Counted from the stretch's first letter, positions 10,768-19,660 are shown. The stretch is 64,000 nt of DNA from Caballeronia grimmiae (GCF_000698555.1 NZ_JFHE01000007.1:124001-188000); one strand, 5' to 3'. The notes: generated by a model not told the origin, from the letters alone. Numbers and translations are program-made.

Positions 10768-11364
10768 ATGAGCACCATCGACGCCATCGTGATCGGCGCT
10801 TCGGCGGGCGGCGTCGAAGCACTCAATCTGCTGCTGCCCGCGCTGCCGCGTGAATTCGCGCTGCCCGTGCTGATCGTCGTGCACGTGCGGCAGGGGCAGC
10901 CGAGCTTGTTGCCGGGACTGTTCGCCGAGCGGTGCAGCATTCCCGTGCAGGAGCCGTTCGACAAGGACGTGATCGCGCCCGGCGTGATCTACTTCGCGCC
11001 GCCCGGCTATCACATGATGGTCGAAGCCGAAGACGGCGCGCCGCCCGCGATTGCGCTTTCCGTCGATCCGCCGGTGCGCTTCTCGCGTCCTTCGGTGGAC
11101 GTGCTGTTCGAATCGGCGGCGCATGCCTACGGCGAGCGGCTGCTCGGCATCGTGCTGTCGGGTGCGAACGACGACGGCGGGCGCGGCGCACGCGCCATTC
11201 GCGATGCGGGCGGCGCATGCTGGGCGCAGGACCCGGACACGGCATCGGCGCCTTCGATGCCGCAGGCGGCGATCGCACAAGGCGCGGCCAACGAAGTGCT
11301 CACGCTCGACGACATGGCGGCGCGCCTCGCCATGCATACACGCACACGCCGGATGCAGAGATGA
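10768..11364 (+). CDS. CheB-type methylesterase, catalytic domain only
   Basis: A 198-residue CheB catalytic domain with no receiver domain, so it cannot be switched by phosphorylation in the usual way. The nucleophile motif is IVIGASAGGVEALNLLLPAL at the N-terminus. VHVRQGQPSLLPGLFAE follows with the active-site His region, then YFAPPGYHMMVE and the GIVLSGANDDGGRGARAIRDAGG region carrying the Asp. It is read directly after cheR with almost no gap, implying a matched methylation and demethylation pair in this signalling operon. Confidence 0.87.
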   Translation: MSTIDAIVIGASAGGVEALNLLLPALPREFALPVLIVVHVRQGQPSLLPGLFAERCSIPVQEPFDKDVIAPGVIYFAPPGYHMMVEAEDGAPPAIALSVDPPVRFSRPSVDVLFESAAHAYGERLLGIVLSGANDDGGRGARAIRDAGGACWAQDPDTASAPSMPQAAIAQGAANEVLTLDDMAARLAMHTRTRRMQR

Positions 11365-11405
11365 ACGCTATGAACGAAGGCATGGCCCAAGCAAGGAGTC
11401 ACCAG

Positions 11406-12545
11406 ATGACGCAACCCATCCACGTGCTGATCGTCGATGACATCCGCAACAACATCACGGCGCTCGAAGCATCGCTCGCGCGGCCGGATCTGTCGGTGCT
11501 GAAGGCCGAATCGGGGCCGGCCGCGCTCGAACTGCTGCTCAAGCACGAAGTCGCACTCGCCATTCTCGATGTCAACATGCCCGGCATGGATGGCTTCGAG
11601 CTTGCCGAACTGATGCGCGGCAGCCCCCGCACGGCGCACGTGCCGATCATCTTCCTCACCGCGACGGCGCAGGACGTGAGCCGCACGTTTCGCGGCTACG
11701 AAGCGGGCGCGGTGGACTTCCTCTACAAGCCGTTCGACTCGCGCATCCTGAATTCGAAGGTCGATGTGTTCATCCAGATGGAACGGCAAAAGCAGCAGCT
11801 TGCAACGCAACTCGCGACCATGCAGCAATTGCTCGACGCGAACGAAATGCTGATGGCCGTGCTGGGCCATGATCTGCGCACGCCGCTGTCGGCGGTGATC
11901 GCATCGGCGGAATACCTGTCGCGCTTCGTGAAGGACGAGAACGTCGCGAATATCGGCACGCGCATCAAGTCGAGCGGCATGCGCATGGTTCGCATGGTCG
12001 ATCAGCTGCTCAATCTCGCGCGTCTGCGCGGCGGGCGCGTGACGTTGCAGCCGCGCGCCGTCGAACTGGCGACGCTCGCCAGGAATATCGTCGAGGAATA
12101 CGAGGCGCGCGTCGGCAAGGGACGCATCTTCGTGCTGCGTCAAGGCGATACGCTCCTGCAAGGCGATGGCGATCTGCTTTCGCAGGTGTTTTCGAATCTG
12201 ATCGGCAATGCGCTGCAACACGGGCTCGAAGGATCGTCGGTACAAGTGCGGCTCGAAGGCGGCGCGAACGACGTGAAGATTATCGTGCAGAACGCCGGCG
12301 AGATTCCGGCGGAAATCCTGCCAGGCATCTTCGCGCCTTATCGTTCGGGGCGGCGTCAGAACGAATCGAGCGGTCTGGGGCTTGGGCTTTACATCACGCG
12401 CGAGATCGCGGAAATGCACGGCGGCGAAGTGAAGGTGCGCTCGTCCGCAGAAGCGGGCACGGCATTCGAAGTGACGCTGCCGCGCATCGTGCGTCCGCAT
12501 GTGGGCGATCACGCGGATCTGGCACAACCGTTCAGGCTGAGTTGA
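11406..12545 (+). CDS. Response regulator - histidine kinase hybrid
   Basis: A soluble 379-residue protein with an N-terminal receiver domain (HVLIVDDIRNNITALEASL, phosphoacceptor in LAILDVNMPGMDGFE, then LYKPFDSRIL). A short coiled coil joins it to a HisKA domain with GHDLRTPLSAV and a HATPase domain (LIGNALQHGLEG, SSGLGLGLYITREIAEMHGG). The start at 11406 is chosen because AAGGAG ends 7 bases before it; the frame is open far upstream but carries no domain there. It is last in the signalling run from 6751 and probably exchanges phosphate with the hybrid kinase at its head. Confidence 0.88.
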   Translation: MTQPIHVLIVDDIRNNITALEASLARPDLSVLKAESGPAALELLLKHEVALAILDVNMPGMDGFELAELMRGSPRTAHVPIIFLTATAQDVSRTFRGYEAGAVDFLYKPFDSRILNSKVDVFIQMERQKQQLATQLATMQQLLDANEMLMAVLGHDLRTPLSAVIASAEYLSRFVKDENVANIGTRIKSSGMRMVRMVDQLLNLARLRGGRVTLQPRAVELATLARNIVEEYEARVGKGRIFVLRQGDTLLQGDGDLLSQVFSNLIGNALQHGLEGSSVQVRLEGGANDVKIIVQNAGEIPAEILPGIFAPYRSGRRQNESSGLGLGLYITREIAEMHGGEVKVRSSAEAGTAFEVTLPRIVRPHVGDHADLAQPFRLS

Positions 12546-12614
12546 GCCGGCTCATACGCGCAGTCCCAGTCGTGTCTACAATGCGGCCATGTGAGGACAT
12601 GGAGGGAATGCACG

Positions 12615-12911
12615 ATGCCGGGCCCGGATCTGGATACGAGAATCGAAACTTATTATGTGCGTGTGAAAGGCGTAGTGCAGGGCGTCGGCTTTCGTCACCA
12701 CACCGTAAGACGCGCGCACGCGCTCGGCGTGCGCGGTTGGGTCGCCAATCTCGATGACGGCTCCGTCGAAGCCGTCATTCAGGGCGCCGCCAATCAGGTC
12801 GACCTGATGCTCGAATGGCTGCGCCGCGGCCCGCCGCATGCGCGCGTCACGGACTTCTTCAGCGAAGAGCGTTACGTCGAAAAGCGTTATGAACGCTTCG
12901 AGCAGCACTGA
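12615..12911 (+). CDS. acyP: Acylphosphatase
   Basis: A 98-residue small enzyme that hydrolyses acyl phosphates. The family signature is YYVRVKGVVQGVGFRHHTVR, containing the phosphate-binding loop and catalytic Arg. GVRGWVANLDDGSVEAVIQG supplies the catalytic Asn. The ATG at 12615 is chosen because GGAGGG at 12601-12606 sits 8 bases upstream. It ends 3 bp from the stop of the convergent egtD. The substrate in vivo is not known for most members of this family. Confidence 0.92.
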   Translation: MPGPDLDTRIETYYVRVKGVVQGVGFRHHTVRRAHALGVRGWVANLDDGSVEAVIQGAANQVDLMLEWLRRGPPHARVTDFFSEERYVEKRYERFEQH

Positions 12912-12914
12912 CGC

Positions 12915-13883
12915 TCAACGCGCCACCAGCAGACTTTCCGCGAACTGCCACTCTTCATCGCGCCACTGATGCGTGCATTCGAAGCCCGCATCGGCGGCGA
13001 TCGGGGCGACTTCCTCGGCCGCATACTTATGGCTGCTTTCCGACCAGATCGTTTCGCCCTGTTCGAAGTCGACGTGCAAATCCGCGTCGCGCACACGCAC
13101 CGATAACGGACGCTTCGCGCGCAGATGCATTTCAATGCTCCGCGCATCGGGATTGAAGCGCGCGACATGCTCGAAGGCATCGAGCGGAAAATCGCCGCCC
13201 AGTTCGCGATTGATCCGCGCAAGCAGATTCAGGTTGAACGCGGCCGTCACGCCGATGGGATCGTCGTAGGCGGCGATCAGCGCCGGCAGCGGCTTGATGA
13301 GATCGGTGCCGAGCAGGAGCGCGTCGCCGGGTTCGAGCATGCCGCGGATCGAGCGGAGAAACTTCGTCGCGGCAAGACGCGCGAAATTGCCGATGGTGCT
13401 GCCAAGAAACAGCACGAGCAAGTGCTCGCCCTTGTTTCGCTTCGCGCTCACTTCGGCGAGGCCGGCGAGGTAATCGCGCTCGTAACCGACGATCGACACG
13501 CGTTCGATATCCCCAAGCTCGCGATGACACAACTGCAACGCCGTGCGCGATATCTCGATCGGGTAATACGCAGTGGGCTGCTTCTTGCACAGCGCTTCCA
13601 GAATGCGCCGCGTCTTGCGTCCGCTGCCGCTGCCGAGTTCCGCGACCTTCACGTTGGCGGGCAGCGCATTCACGATATCCGCCGCATGCGCCTTCAGCAC
13701 GCGTTCCTCCGCGCGCGTGACGCCATATTCCGGCAAGGCGGTGATGACTTCGAAAAGGGCGGAGCCGACTTCGTCATACAGATACATCGACGGAAGCTCT
13801 TTCTGCGGCCGCCTCGAAAGACCGGCGTGGACGGCTTCTGCAAAGGCGCTGGAAAAACGGGGCGACAAGGCGGGCTGAGTCAT
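12915..13883 (-). CDS. egtD: L-histidine N(alpha)-methyltransferase, EgtD-like
   Basis: SAM-dependent trimethylation of histidine to hercynine, first step of ergothioneine synthesis. The 322-residue length fits EgtD. Signatures are MYLYDEVGSALFEVITALPEY, VAELGSGSGRKTRRILEAL for SAM binding, VLFLGSTIGNF, and the C-terminal ETIWSESSHKY. The ATG at 13883 is preferred, with GGAGAC just upstream; an in-frame start at 13961 would add a basic, poorly conserved extension. No egtB or other ergothioneine gene is adjacent, so either egtB is elsewhere or the enzyme is a related histidine or betaine-forming methyltransferase. Confidence 0.83.
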   Translation of the reverse strand: MTQPALSPRFSSAFAEAVHAGLSRRPQKELPSMYLYDEVGSALFEVITALPEYGVTRAEERVLKAHAADIVNALPANVKVAELGSGSGRKTRRILEALCKKQPTAYYPIEISRTALQLCHRELGDIERVSIVGYERDYLAGLAEVSAKRNKGEHLLVLFLGSTIGNFARLAATKFLRSIRGMLEPGDALLLGTDLIKPLPALIAAYDDPIGVTAAFNLNLLARINRELGGDFPLDAFEHVARFNPDARSIEMHLRAKRPLSVRVRDADLHVDFEQGETIWSESSHKYAAEEVAPIAADAGFECTHQWRDEEWQFAESLLVAR

Positions 13884-14080
13884 GACGTCTCCATCGTTGC
13901 GGCTTTTTCTTCGCGTGCCCCGCTCGGAACGGGGCACAGCGCTCGGATGCTGCTGATGCAATGACGCTTTCAGGAGGTATCGATTGGCGGTGAAGCAAAA
14001 AACACGCTAGACGAGGGTCACGCCGATGCTGCGTTTAGAATGCCGCTCAACGCATTCTGGCGCTGACGCGCGAAATCTCG

Positions 14081-15058
14081 ATGAATCAGCATGTCATGGG
14101 CCGCGGCATTGCATTGTCCGTCGCCGCTTCCACGTTGTTCGCGCTCATGTCCGCTTATACGAAGTGGCTCGCCCCGCTCGATGGCCTCGACATCTTCGCG
14201 TGGCGCATGGTCTGGACGTTGCCCGGCGCGCTGCTGCTGGTGGCCGTTCGCAATCGATGGCCGCAATTATGCGCGCTCGTTGCGAAGCTTGCCGGAAACG
14301 TGCGCCTGCTTGCTGGATTCGCCGTTTCGGCTACGCTGCTCGGCTTGCAGCTGTGGATATTTCTCTGGGCGCCGCTGCATGGCCGCGCGCTCGAAGTGTC
14401 GCTCGGCTATTTCCTGCTTCCGCTCGTGATGGTGCTGATCGGGCGCTTCCATTACCACGAGCGGCTCGATGCGCTGCAATGGGCGGGTGTCGCGGCAGCG
14501 GCGATCGGCGTAGCGCATGAGTTGATCGTCACGCAGGCGTTTGCCTGGCCGACGCTCGTCGTGATGCTGGGCTATCCGCCATATTTCCTGTTGCGGCGTC
14601 GCCTCGACGCCGATCCGCTCGTCGCGTTCGCCGTCGAAATCATGTTGATCGCGCCATTTGCGCTGATCACGCTGGCTGCACGCGGTTCCTTTGCCGTGGT
14701 CGCCGGTGCGCCGCTTCTTTCGATGGTGCTGCTGCCCGGTCTCGGCGCACTCAGCACGATTGCCCTCGCATCGTATCTCCGTGCGAGCCGCTATTTGCCG
14801 CTCGCGCTGTTCGGCATACTCGGTTACGTCGAACCTGTGTTGCTCGTCGGCGTAGCGGTGTTACTGCTCGGCGAGCCGTTCTCGGCGGACAAGCTCGGCA
14901 CGTATGGTCCGATCTGGCTGGCGGTTGCGCTGACCGCGGTGCATAGCGGACGGCTTCTGATGCATGAACGCGCGCAGCGTCGCGCAGCACCGATGAGCGA
15001 GCATCATGCGAGCGCGGAGCATGAGGTGGGCGCGGCGGAGATCGAACGTATCGAGTGA
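14081..15058 (+). CDS. DMT-superfamily permease, RarD/EamA type
   Basis: A 325-residue inner-membrane protein with about ten hydrophobic helices in two EamA-like halves. The N-terminus GIALSVAASTLFALMSAYTKW and the pattern of ten segments resemble RarD-type transporters. A polar, His/Glu-rich tail of ~30 residues follows the last helix. RarD proteins were named for chloramphenicol sensitivity, but substrates of most members are unknown, so only the family is assigned. It is a single-gene unit between egtD, on the other strand, and a terminator belonging to the next minus-strand gene. Confidence 0.82.
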   Translation: MNQHVMGRGIALSVAASTLFALMSAYTKWLAPLDGLDIFAWRMVWTLPGALLLVAVRNRWPQLCALVAKLAGNVRLLAGFAVSATLLGLQLWIFLWAPLHGRALEVSLGYFLLPLVMVLIGRFHYHERLDALQWAGVAAAAIGVAHELIVTQAFAWPTLVVMLGYPPYFLLRRRLDADPLVAFAVEIMLIAPFALITLAARGSFAVVAGAPLLSMVLLPGLGALSTIALASYLRASRYLPLALFGILGYVEPVLLVGVAVLLLGEPFSADKLGTYGPIWLAVALTAVHSGRLLMHERAQRRAAPMSEHHASAEHEVGAAEIERIE

Positions 15059-15078
15059 ACCCAGTAAATCGATGCGAT

Positions 15079-15104
15079 GAAAAAAGCGAGCCCGAAGGCT
15101 CGCT
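15079..15104 (-). terminator. Rho-independent terminator for the 15193-15666 gene
   Basis: An 8-bp perfect stem AGCGAGCC/GGCTCGCT with loop CGAA lies at 15085-15104. Read on the minus strand it is followed by a run of six T. It lies about 90 bp past the stop of the minus-strand Ala/Lys-rich gene. The plus-strand permease gene ends at 15058, and in that direction there is no T-run. Confidence 0.8.
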
Positions 15105-15192
15105 CGATGTGTCAACGCACGGGACCGAAGGAATCGACAACTCGACGGTCCGCGTGCGCAATGCGATGATCGATTATGCGCGCCGGCTTCCC

Positions 15193-15666
15193 TTACTTCT
15201 TCGCGGCGTCGACCTTCGCATCGGCGGCCGCCTTGTTTGCGTCGCTTTGCGCCTCGACTTTTTCCTTGTCGGCCTTGGCTTGCGCCACGTTGGCATCCTT
15301 CGCTGCGTCGTGCTTCTTGTCATCGGCCTTGGCCTGTGCAGCGTGCTTCTTCTTGTTGGCTTTCGCCTGTGCCTTCGTGGCGTCACCGCGCGCGTCGGAG
15401 GCTTGCTCCGCCGTGGTCGCCCGCGCTACCTTCGCGGCTTCCTTGTTGGCGTCGGCTTGCGCCGATGCCTTGTCTTCGTTCGCCGATGCCTGGGCCTTGG
15501 CGGCATCGTGTTGAGCTTCGGCCTTCTTCTTGTTGGCCGTGGCCTGGGCCTCGGTCTTCTCGTGATTGGCCTTCACTTGCGCCTTGTCAGCGTCGGTTGT
15601 GGCGGTCTGCGCGAATACGGTGGTGACGAGCAGCGTGGATGCGAGAGCAGCGACGATTTTCTTCAT
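15193..15666 (-). CDS. Exported Ala/Lys/Asp-rich helical protein, LEA-like or histone-H1-like composition
   Basis: A 157-residue protein with a clear signal peptide (MKKIVAALASTLLVTTVFAQ, cleavage likely after VFA). The mature part is almost entirely Ala, Lys, Asp, Glu and Gln in repeats such as KAQVKAN, KAEAQHD, KASAQAD and KADKEK, and contains no aromatic residue. This predicts a long soluble helix or coiled coil, outwardly like LEA proteins. The start at 15666 is where the signal peptide begins. A strong terminator follows at 15079-15104. Function is unknown; a periplasmic stress or structural role is a guess from composition. Confidence 0.7.
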   Translation of the reverse strand: MKKIVAALASTLLVTTVFAQTATTDADKAQVKANHEKTEAQATANKKKAEAQHDAAKAQASANEDKASAQADANKEAAKVARATTAEQASDARGDATKAQAKANKKKHAAQAKADDKKHDAAKDANVAQAKADKEKVEAQSDANKAAADAKVDAAKK

Positions 15667-16025
15667 GATTGTTCGACTCCTTGAGATCCTGCGTTTTTCA
15701 ACGACGCATGCCAATGCGCGGCATGTGACGATGAAAACGCGAAGCCATCGTCGATCGTTGACCGCTGTTTGGTGACAAACGGTAACGAGGCGCTAGCAAA
15801 TGAAACAGCCGTCGTGCATGGGCGAAGCCGTTGCAAAGTTCAAGAACGCAAGTGTTACGGACACGCGAATTTTTCCGCGTTTGTAACAGCCGCCTTTTTA
15901 GTTCGGCATCCGAATCATCATTTGTAAGCGTTGAAATGCACCGTTACCAACTGCATCAGTTATTTCCTTAGTGCCTGCTTAAGATGCTTCTCACAAACCC
16001 GGACAACGGGATCAGGAGAAACACC
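15667..16025. other. Divergent intergenic region with several GTAAC/GTTAC motifs
   Basis: This 359-bp region lies between two divergent genes for exported low-complexity proteins. It is AT-richer than its surroundings. The pentamer GTAAC or its complement occurs repeatedly (near 15781, 15853, 15882 and 15943). An imperfect dyad CGCGAA-TTT-TTCCGCG lies near 15866. This looks like regulated promoter DNA, but no promoter could be assigned confidently. Confidence 0.4.
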
Positions 16026-16391
16026 ATGAAGCGCGGAGCACTTGTCTTGTTGATGATCGGTAGTCTGTCGATGGCGGGCCAGGCCTCGGCGCACGGGCGC
16101 GGCGGCGGATACGGTGGCGGACATGGCGGCGGTCGCGGCGGCGACGGCGGCGCGATCATCGGCGCGTTGATCGGCGGCGCTGTGCTGGGCGCGCTCGTGA
16201 CATCGGTCGCCAATGCGCAGCCGTCGTATGCACAGCCGGCCTATGCAGAACCGGCCTACGCTCAACCCGCGTACGTTCAACCAGCCTATGCCCAACCCGC
16301 GTATGCGCAACCGGCTCCGCCCGCAGGCTACTGCTATGACGGTTATCGGCGGGCGTACGTCCCATGCGCGCCCGCGGGCTACGGCTATTGA
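16026..16391 (+). CDS. Exported Gly-rich and Tyr/Pro-repeat protein
   Basis: A 121-residue protein with a signal peptide (MKRGALVLLMIGSLSMAGQASA). A Gly/His-rich segment follows (GRGGGYGGGHGGGRGG), then a hydrophobic glycine-rich helix (IIGALIGGAVLGALVTSVA) that resembles a Gly-zipper. Next are about six tandem copies of a five-residue AQPAY-type repeat, and a short cysteine-containing end (GYCYDGYRRAYVPC). The ATG at 16026 has AGGAG upstream. It is probably associated with the cell envelope. The function is unknown, and its composition should not be over-read. Confidence 0.65.
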   Translation: MKRGALVLLMIGSLSMAGQASAHGRGGGYGGGHGGGRGGDGGAIIGALIGGAVLGALVTSVANAQPSYAQPAYAEPAYAQPAYVQPAYAQPAYAQPAPPAGYCYDGYRRAYVPCAPAGYGY

Positions 16392-16485
16392 CGCCTGATC
16401 GAACGCGGCACGGTGCTTGCGCCAGCAAGGAGCGGCTGCAGCAAACGATACGCGCAGCCGGCACGCTAACTTTGGGAGATTCGCA

Positions 16486-16905
16486 ATGAAAGCAATCACG
16501 ATGAAACTGGTGGCCTCGGCGCTCGTCCTCGGCCTGTCGGGCGGCGTCTACGCGCAAGCGGGCGGCGGTGGCGGCGGTGCGGGCGGTGGAGGCAGCGCGG
16601 GCGGCGGTGGCGGCGCGGGTGCGGCCGGCGTCGGCGGCGGCATGGGCGCGGGCGGCAACGGATCGGCGGGTGCGGGCACTGGCGCGGCAGGCAAGGGCGG
16701 CGGCGTCGGCATGGGCGGCAGCGGGATGGGCGGAACGAGCGACGGCACGACCGGCACCGGAACCGGCGCCAAGAGCGGCATGGGCAACAACGGGGTGAAC
16801 AACGGCATGGGGCAGGGCACCATGCAACGCAGCGGTCCGGGCAGCACGGGCAGCGCAAGCCCGGGCGGCATGTCGAACGGAAGCGGCCAGCAACAGGGCT
16901 ATTGA
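16486..16905 (+). CDS. Exported glycine-rich protein
   Basis: A 139-residue protein with a signal peptide (MKAITMKLVASALVLGLSGG, cleavage near VYA-QA). The remainder is mostly glycine with Ala, Ser, Thr, Met and Asn. The ATG at 16486 begins the signal peptide. It lies 94 bp downstream of the previous gene on the same strand and may be co-expressed. No domain is visible; such proteins are common and poorly characterised in Burkholderiales. The opposite-strand Pro/Arg-rich frames are artefacts of GGC-rich sequence. Confidence 0.65.
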   Translation: MKAITMKLVASALVLGLSGGVYAQAGGGGGGAGGGGSAGGGGGAGAAGVGGGMGAGGNGSAGAGTGAAGKGGGVGMGGSGMGGTSDGTTGTGTGAKSGMGNNGVNNGMGQGTMQRSGPGSTGSASPGGMSNGSGQQQGY

Positions 16906-17021
16906 CGCGCCGTGTCGATGATCAGTGAGTGCCAAGCGGGTGCGATCGTCGCGAGCCTGAACGGGCTAAGCGGCATCCGCCACGCGGCGGCGCGCCAGGA
17001 GAACAACTAGAAGATGATTGG

Positions 17022-17567
17022 TTACTGAGCAGGCGCGGTGACCGGCTCAAACGTTTTCGCGCGAAGGCTGACCTTTTGCGCATAGGCGCTCGATCCGCCG
17101 TAGTTCTTCAGCGCGGCATCGACATCGCCTTTTGCAGACTTCAGATAGCCATGCAAGATGGCCGAGCCGACTTCGATGTTGGCTTCCGGCTCCGTCAGAT
17201 CGACATCGCGCACGAGTTTCTTGTGCGCCGACGGCACGACCTGCATCAGCCCCGTGGCGTTGTTCGCGCCCCTGGCCGTTTCCTTGAAACGCGATTCGAT
17301 CGAGATGATGGCGAGCAAAAGCGCCGGGGGAAGCGAATACTTCGAAGCCGACGACATGACCGCCGTCGCGATGGCCTGCGCTTTTTCGCGTGCGATGCCG
17401 AACCGGCGCGTGATGGTTTCGGAGACTTTGTGATGCGCTTCTTCGCTTCGCGTGTCCTGCTGCACGGCTTGCGCCATGACATCCGAGGCGGCGGGCGCGC
17501 TTTCCTGCGCGAAGGCGGCCTGGGTGCAAGTCAGCAAGAGGGCGATCAGAAGGGATGTGCGGCGCAT
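17022..17567 (-). CDS. Periplasmic lytic transglycosylase (SLT domain)
   Basis: A 181-residue exported protein with a signal peptide (RRTSLLIALLLTCTQAAFAQ). A short helical segment is followed by a Slt-type domain, with catalytic Glu in IISIESRFKETA and the signature ARGANNATGLMQVVPSA, then VGSAILHGYL and LKNYGG. It cleaves peptidoglycan glycan strands. The start at 17567 gives the best signal peptide; 17597 is an in-frame alternative. Its stop is at 17022, and it has its own short upstream gap from the MFS gene. Confidence 0.85.
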   Translation of the reverse strand: MRRTSLLIALLLTCTQAAFAQESAPAASDVMAQAVQQDTRSEEAHHKVSETITRRFGIAREKAQAIATAVMSSASKYSLPPALLLAIISIESRFKETARGANNATGLMQVVPSAHKKLVRDVDLTEPEANIEVGSAILHGYLKSAKGDVDAALKNYGGSSAYAQKVSLRAKTFEPVTAPAQ

Positions 17568-17695
17568 CGGACTCGGTGAGAAGCAGCGGAGCCGCATTAT
17601 AGCCCGACAAATTCCCGTTGCAGATCATGGGCTTGTCTTATATCTGAGGAATTGTTTTGCAAGGTAGAAGAAGTTACTTCTTCGACAAGACGCGC

Positions 17696-19105
17696 CTATG
17701 TCCGCTCCGCGCGCTTGGCCGGCGGAGCCGAAATGCCTTCCCCGGCGTCGTGCGACAGGCGGGCGAACATCGGTACTGACGCGAGCACGAGGAGCGCCGT
17801 CGCGATGAATCCGCACGCGAGCTGCCACCGCTCGGTCTGCGTGCTGCCCGATACGAGCATCGTGGCCTGGATCGTCCCGGCGGCGACCGTGACGCCGAAC
17901 GCCTTCATCAACTGCTGCGCGGTTCCCTGAAACGAGGTCGCTGCGGCGAGGCGTGCTTTCGGCACGTCGGCGAAGGCGAGCGCGCCCATCGTCGCGAAAC
18001 TGAGCGAACGGCCGAGGCCGCCGACCAGCAGCAACAGAAAGATGGCGCTCGGGGGCCACGCTTGCGACATCGTCGAGCAAACGACGAGCACCGCCGCGAA
18101 AGTGACGCTGCCCGCGCAGAGCACCGTACGGACGGAGAATCGGCGCAGCGCGAGCGCGGTCATCGGCCTCATGCAAAACGAGCCCAGTGCGCTTGCGAAC
18201 GTGATGAGTCCGCTCGCCGATGCGCTGTAGCCGAAGCCCGCCTGCAACGTCAGCGGCACGAGAAACGGCAGCGCGCCCGCACCCGCCCGGAACAGGCTGC
18301 CGGCGATGGTGGCAGCGTGAAACGTCGGGATCGACAGCAACGAGAAATCGATGGCCGGATACGGCGTCTTCCGGCAATGCAGTATCGTCGCCCGGAAAAG
18401 CAGCAAGCCGGCCGCGACGCAGATCCACGGCACGCCGGCAGGCAACACGTCGCGCCCGGCGCTTTCGATGCCGATCATGAACAAACTGAGCGATGCGCCC
18501 GACAGCAGCATGCCGCGCAGATCGGGCGCCGTGCGGCTTTCCGGCGGCGATGGCGGCAACAGCCTCCACGTGAGCCACAAGCCGATGACGCCGACCGGGA
18601 CATTGACCCAGAAGATGCTGCGCCACGAGAGCGTATCCGTCAGAAAGCCGCCGAGCGGCGGACCGAGCAACGGGCCGACGAGCGCGGGCATCGTCAGCCA
18701 CGTGGTTGCTTGCAGCAGTTCCTCGCGCTTGACGCCGCGAAAGAGAATGAGCCGGCCGACGGGCACCATCATCGCGCCGCCGAGCCCTTGCACGACCCGC
18801 GCGGCAAGCAGTTGCGGCAGATTCATCGCGGCGGCGCACGCGATCGACGCCAATGTGAACGTCGCGATCGCCCACATGAATACGCGCCGTGCGCCGAAGC
18901 GGTCGGCCACCCATCCGCTGGCCGGAATGAACACCGTCAATGCGACGAGATACGCGGTGATGGCGCTGCTCAGATGAACGGGATCGACATGAAGATCGCG
19001 GGCCATGGCAGGGATGGCGGTCGCGACGATGGTCCCGTCCATGTTTTGCATAAAGAGCGCACTGGCAACGACAGCCGCCGTGATGCGAAAGTTGCCGCCC
19101 TTCAT
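17696..19105 (-). CDS. MFS drug/proton antiporter, DHA2 (14-helix) type
   Basis: A 469-residue inner-membrane transporter. The start MKGGNFRITAAVVASALFMQNMDGTIVATAIPAMA contains the DHA2 motif region, including LDxTIVNVALP-like spacing. GWVADRFGARRVF is MFS motif A and RVVQGLGGAMMVPVGR resembles antiporter motif C. Length and helix count suit the EmrB/QacA-like group exporting hydrophobic compounds. No membrane-fusion partner or regulator gene is adjacent. The substrate is unknown. Confidence 0.85.
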   Translation of the reverse strand: MKGGNFRITAAVVASALFMQNMDGTIVATAIPAMARDLHVDPVHLSSAITAYLVALTVFIPASGWVADRFGARRVFMWAIATFTLASIACAAAMNLPQLLAARVVQGLGGAMMVPVGRLILFRGVKREELLQATTWLTMPALVGPLLGPPLGGFLTDTLSWRSIFWVNVPVGVIGLWLTWRLLPPSPPESRTAPDLRGMLLSGASLSLFMIGIESAGRDVLPAGVPWICVAAGLLLFRATILHCRKTPYPAIDFSLLSIPTFHAATIAGSLFRAGAGALPFLVPLTLQAGFGYSASASGLITFASALGSFCMRPMTALALRRFSVRTVLCAGSVTFAAVLVVCSTMSQAWPPSAIFLLLLVGGLGRSLSFATMGALAFADVPKARLAAATSFQGTAQQLMKAFGVTVAAGTIQATMLVSGSTQTERWQLACGFIATALLVLASVPMFARLSHDAGEGISAPPAKRAERT

Positions 19106-19269
19106 GATGCGTGGCCCGCGAATGCGCTCGAACGCAGCGGCCCGGCGGTTCCGGTGCCGGTTCCGATTCGATTGACGTGCATGTGCGCCAGTTTACTCGA
19201 TGCCTCGGACTGCCGTCGGCGCGCTATGCTGGATGCATCCTCTCTCGACGACGACCCAGCACTTACGTC

Positions 19270-19590
19270 ATGCCATTCGCTTTTCGCGGACGCCCTGAAC
19301 TCGCCGGCCTCGATCGCAGCGCAAGACGCGACGTGCGGCGGCTCGCATGGCACTTTGCGCAGCGGCACTGGAGCCTGCATGCGCCGGCGTTCGCCTGGCT
19401 CGTCTTCGTGCTGCTGCATACGCGCTATGGCGTCGTCGCGGGGCGCAGCGAATATCTGTGGGTGACGCTCGGGTTCTTCGTCGTCGCGGTGATCGTGATC
19501 CGGCTGCACATCGCGCATTATCTGCGGCCCGCACGCGCCATTTTCGATTTGATGGGCGCATCAGGCATTCGCGCCATCACGCGGCGCTAG
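19270..19590 (+). CDS. Small membrane protein, 106 aa
   Basis: An unrecognised protein with a basic amphipathic N-terminus (FRGRPELAGLDRSARRDVRRL) and one or two hydrophobic segments (HAPAFAWLVFVLLHT and LWVTLGFFVVAVIVIRLH). The ATG at 19270 starts the folded part; the frame is open upstream without features. It is followed 70 bp later by the J-domain gene. Probably an inner-membrane protein; no function can be assigned. Confidence 0.5.
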   Translation: MPFAFRGRPELAGLDRSARRDVRRLAWHFAQRHWSLHAPAFAWLVFVLLHTRYGVVAGRSEYLWVTLGFFVVAVIVIRLHIAHYLRPARAIFDLMGASGIRAITRR

Positions 19591-19660
19591 ACACAAAAGG
19601 CCCGTTTTAGCGTGCTAGGATGCCTGTGCCCTTTCCTTCAACGAACGCTAAAGAACGCTG

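Noticed and set aside
16486..16905. Glycine-codon repeats as a possible CRISPR or satellite array
   Set aside because: The periodicity comes from Gly codons in a secreted protein frame; there are no regular spacers or conserved direct repeats.
18062..19465. 467-codon plus-strand frame
   Set aside because: Antisense to the MFS transporter; product rich in Arg, Gln and His with no domain.
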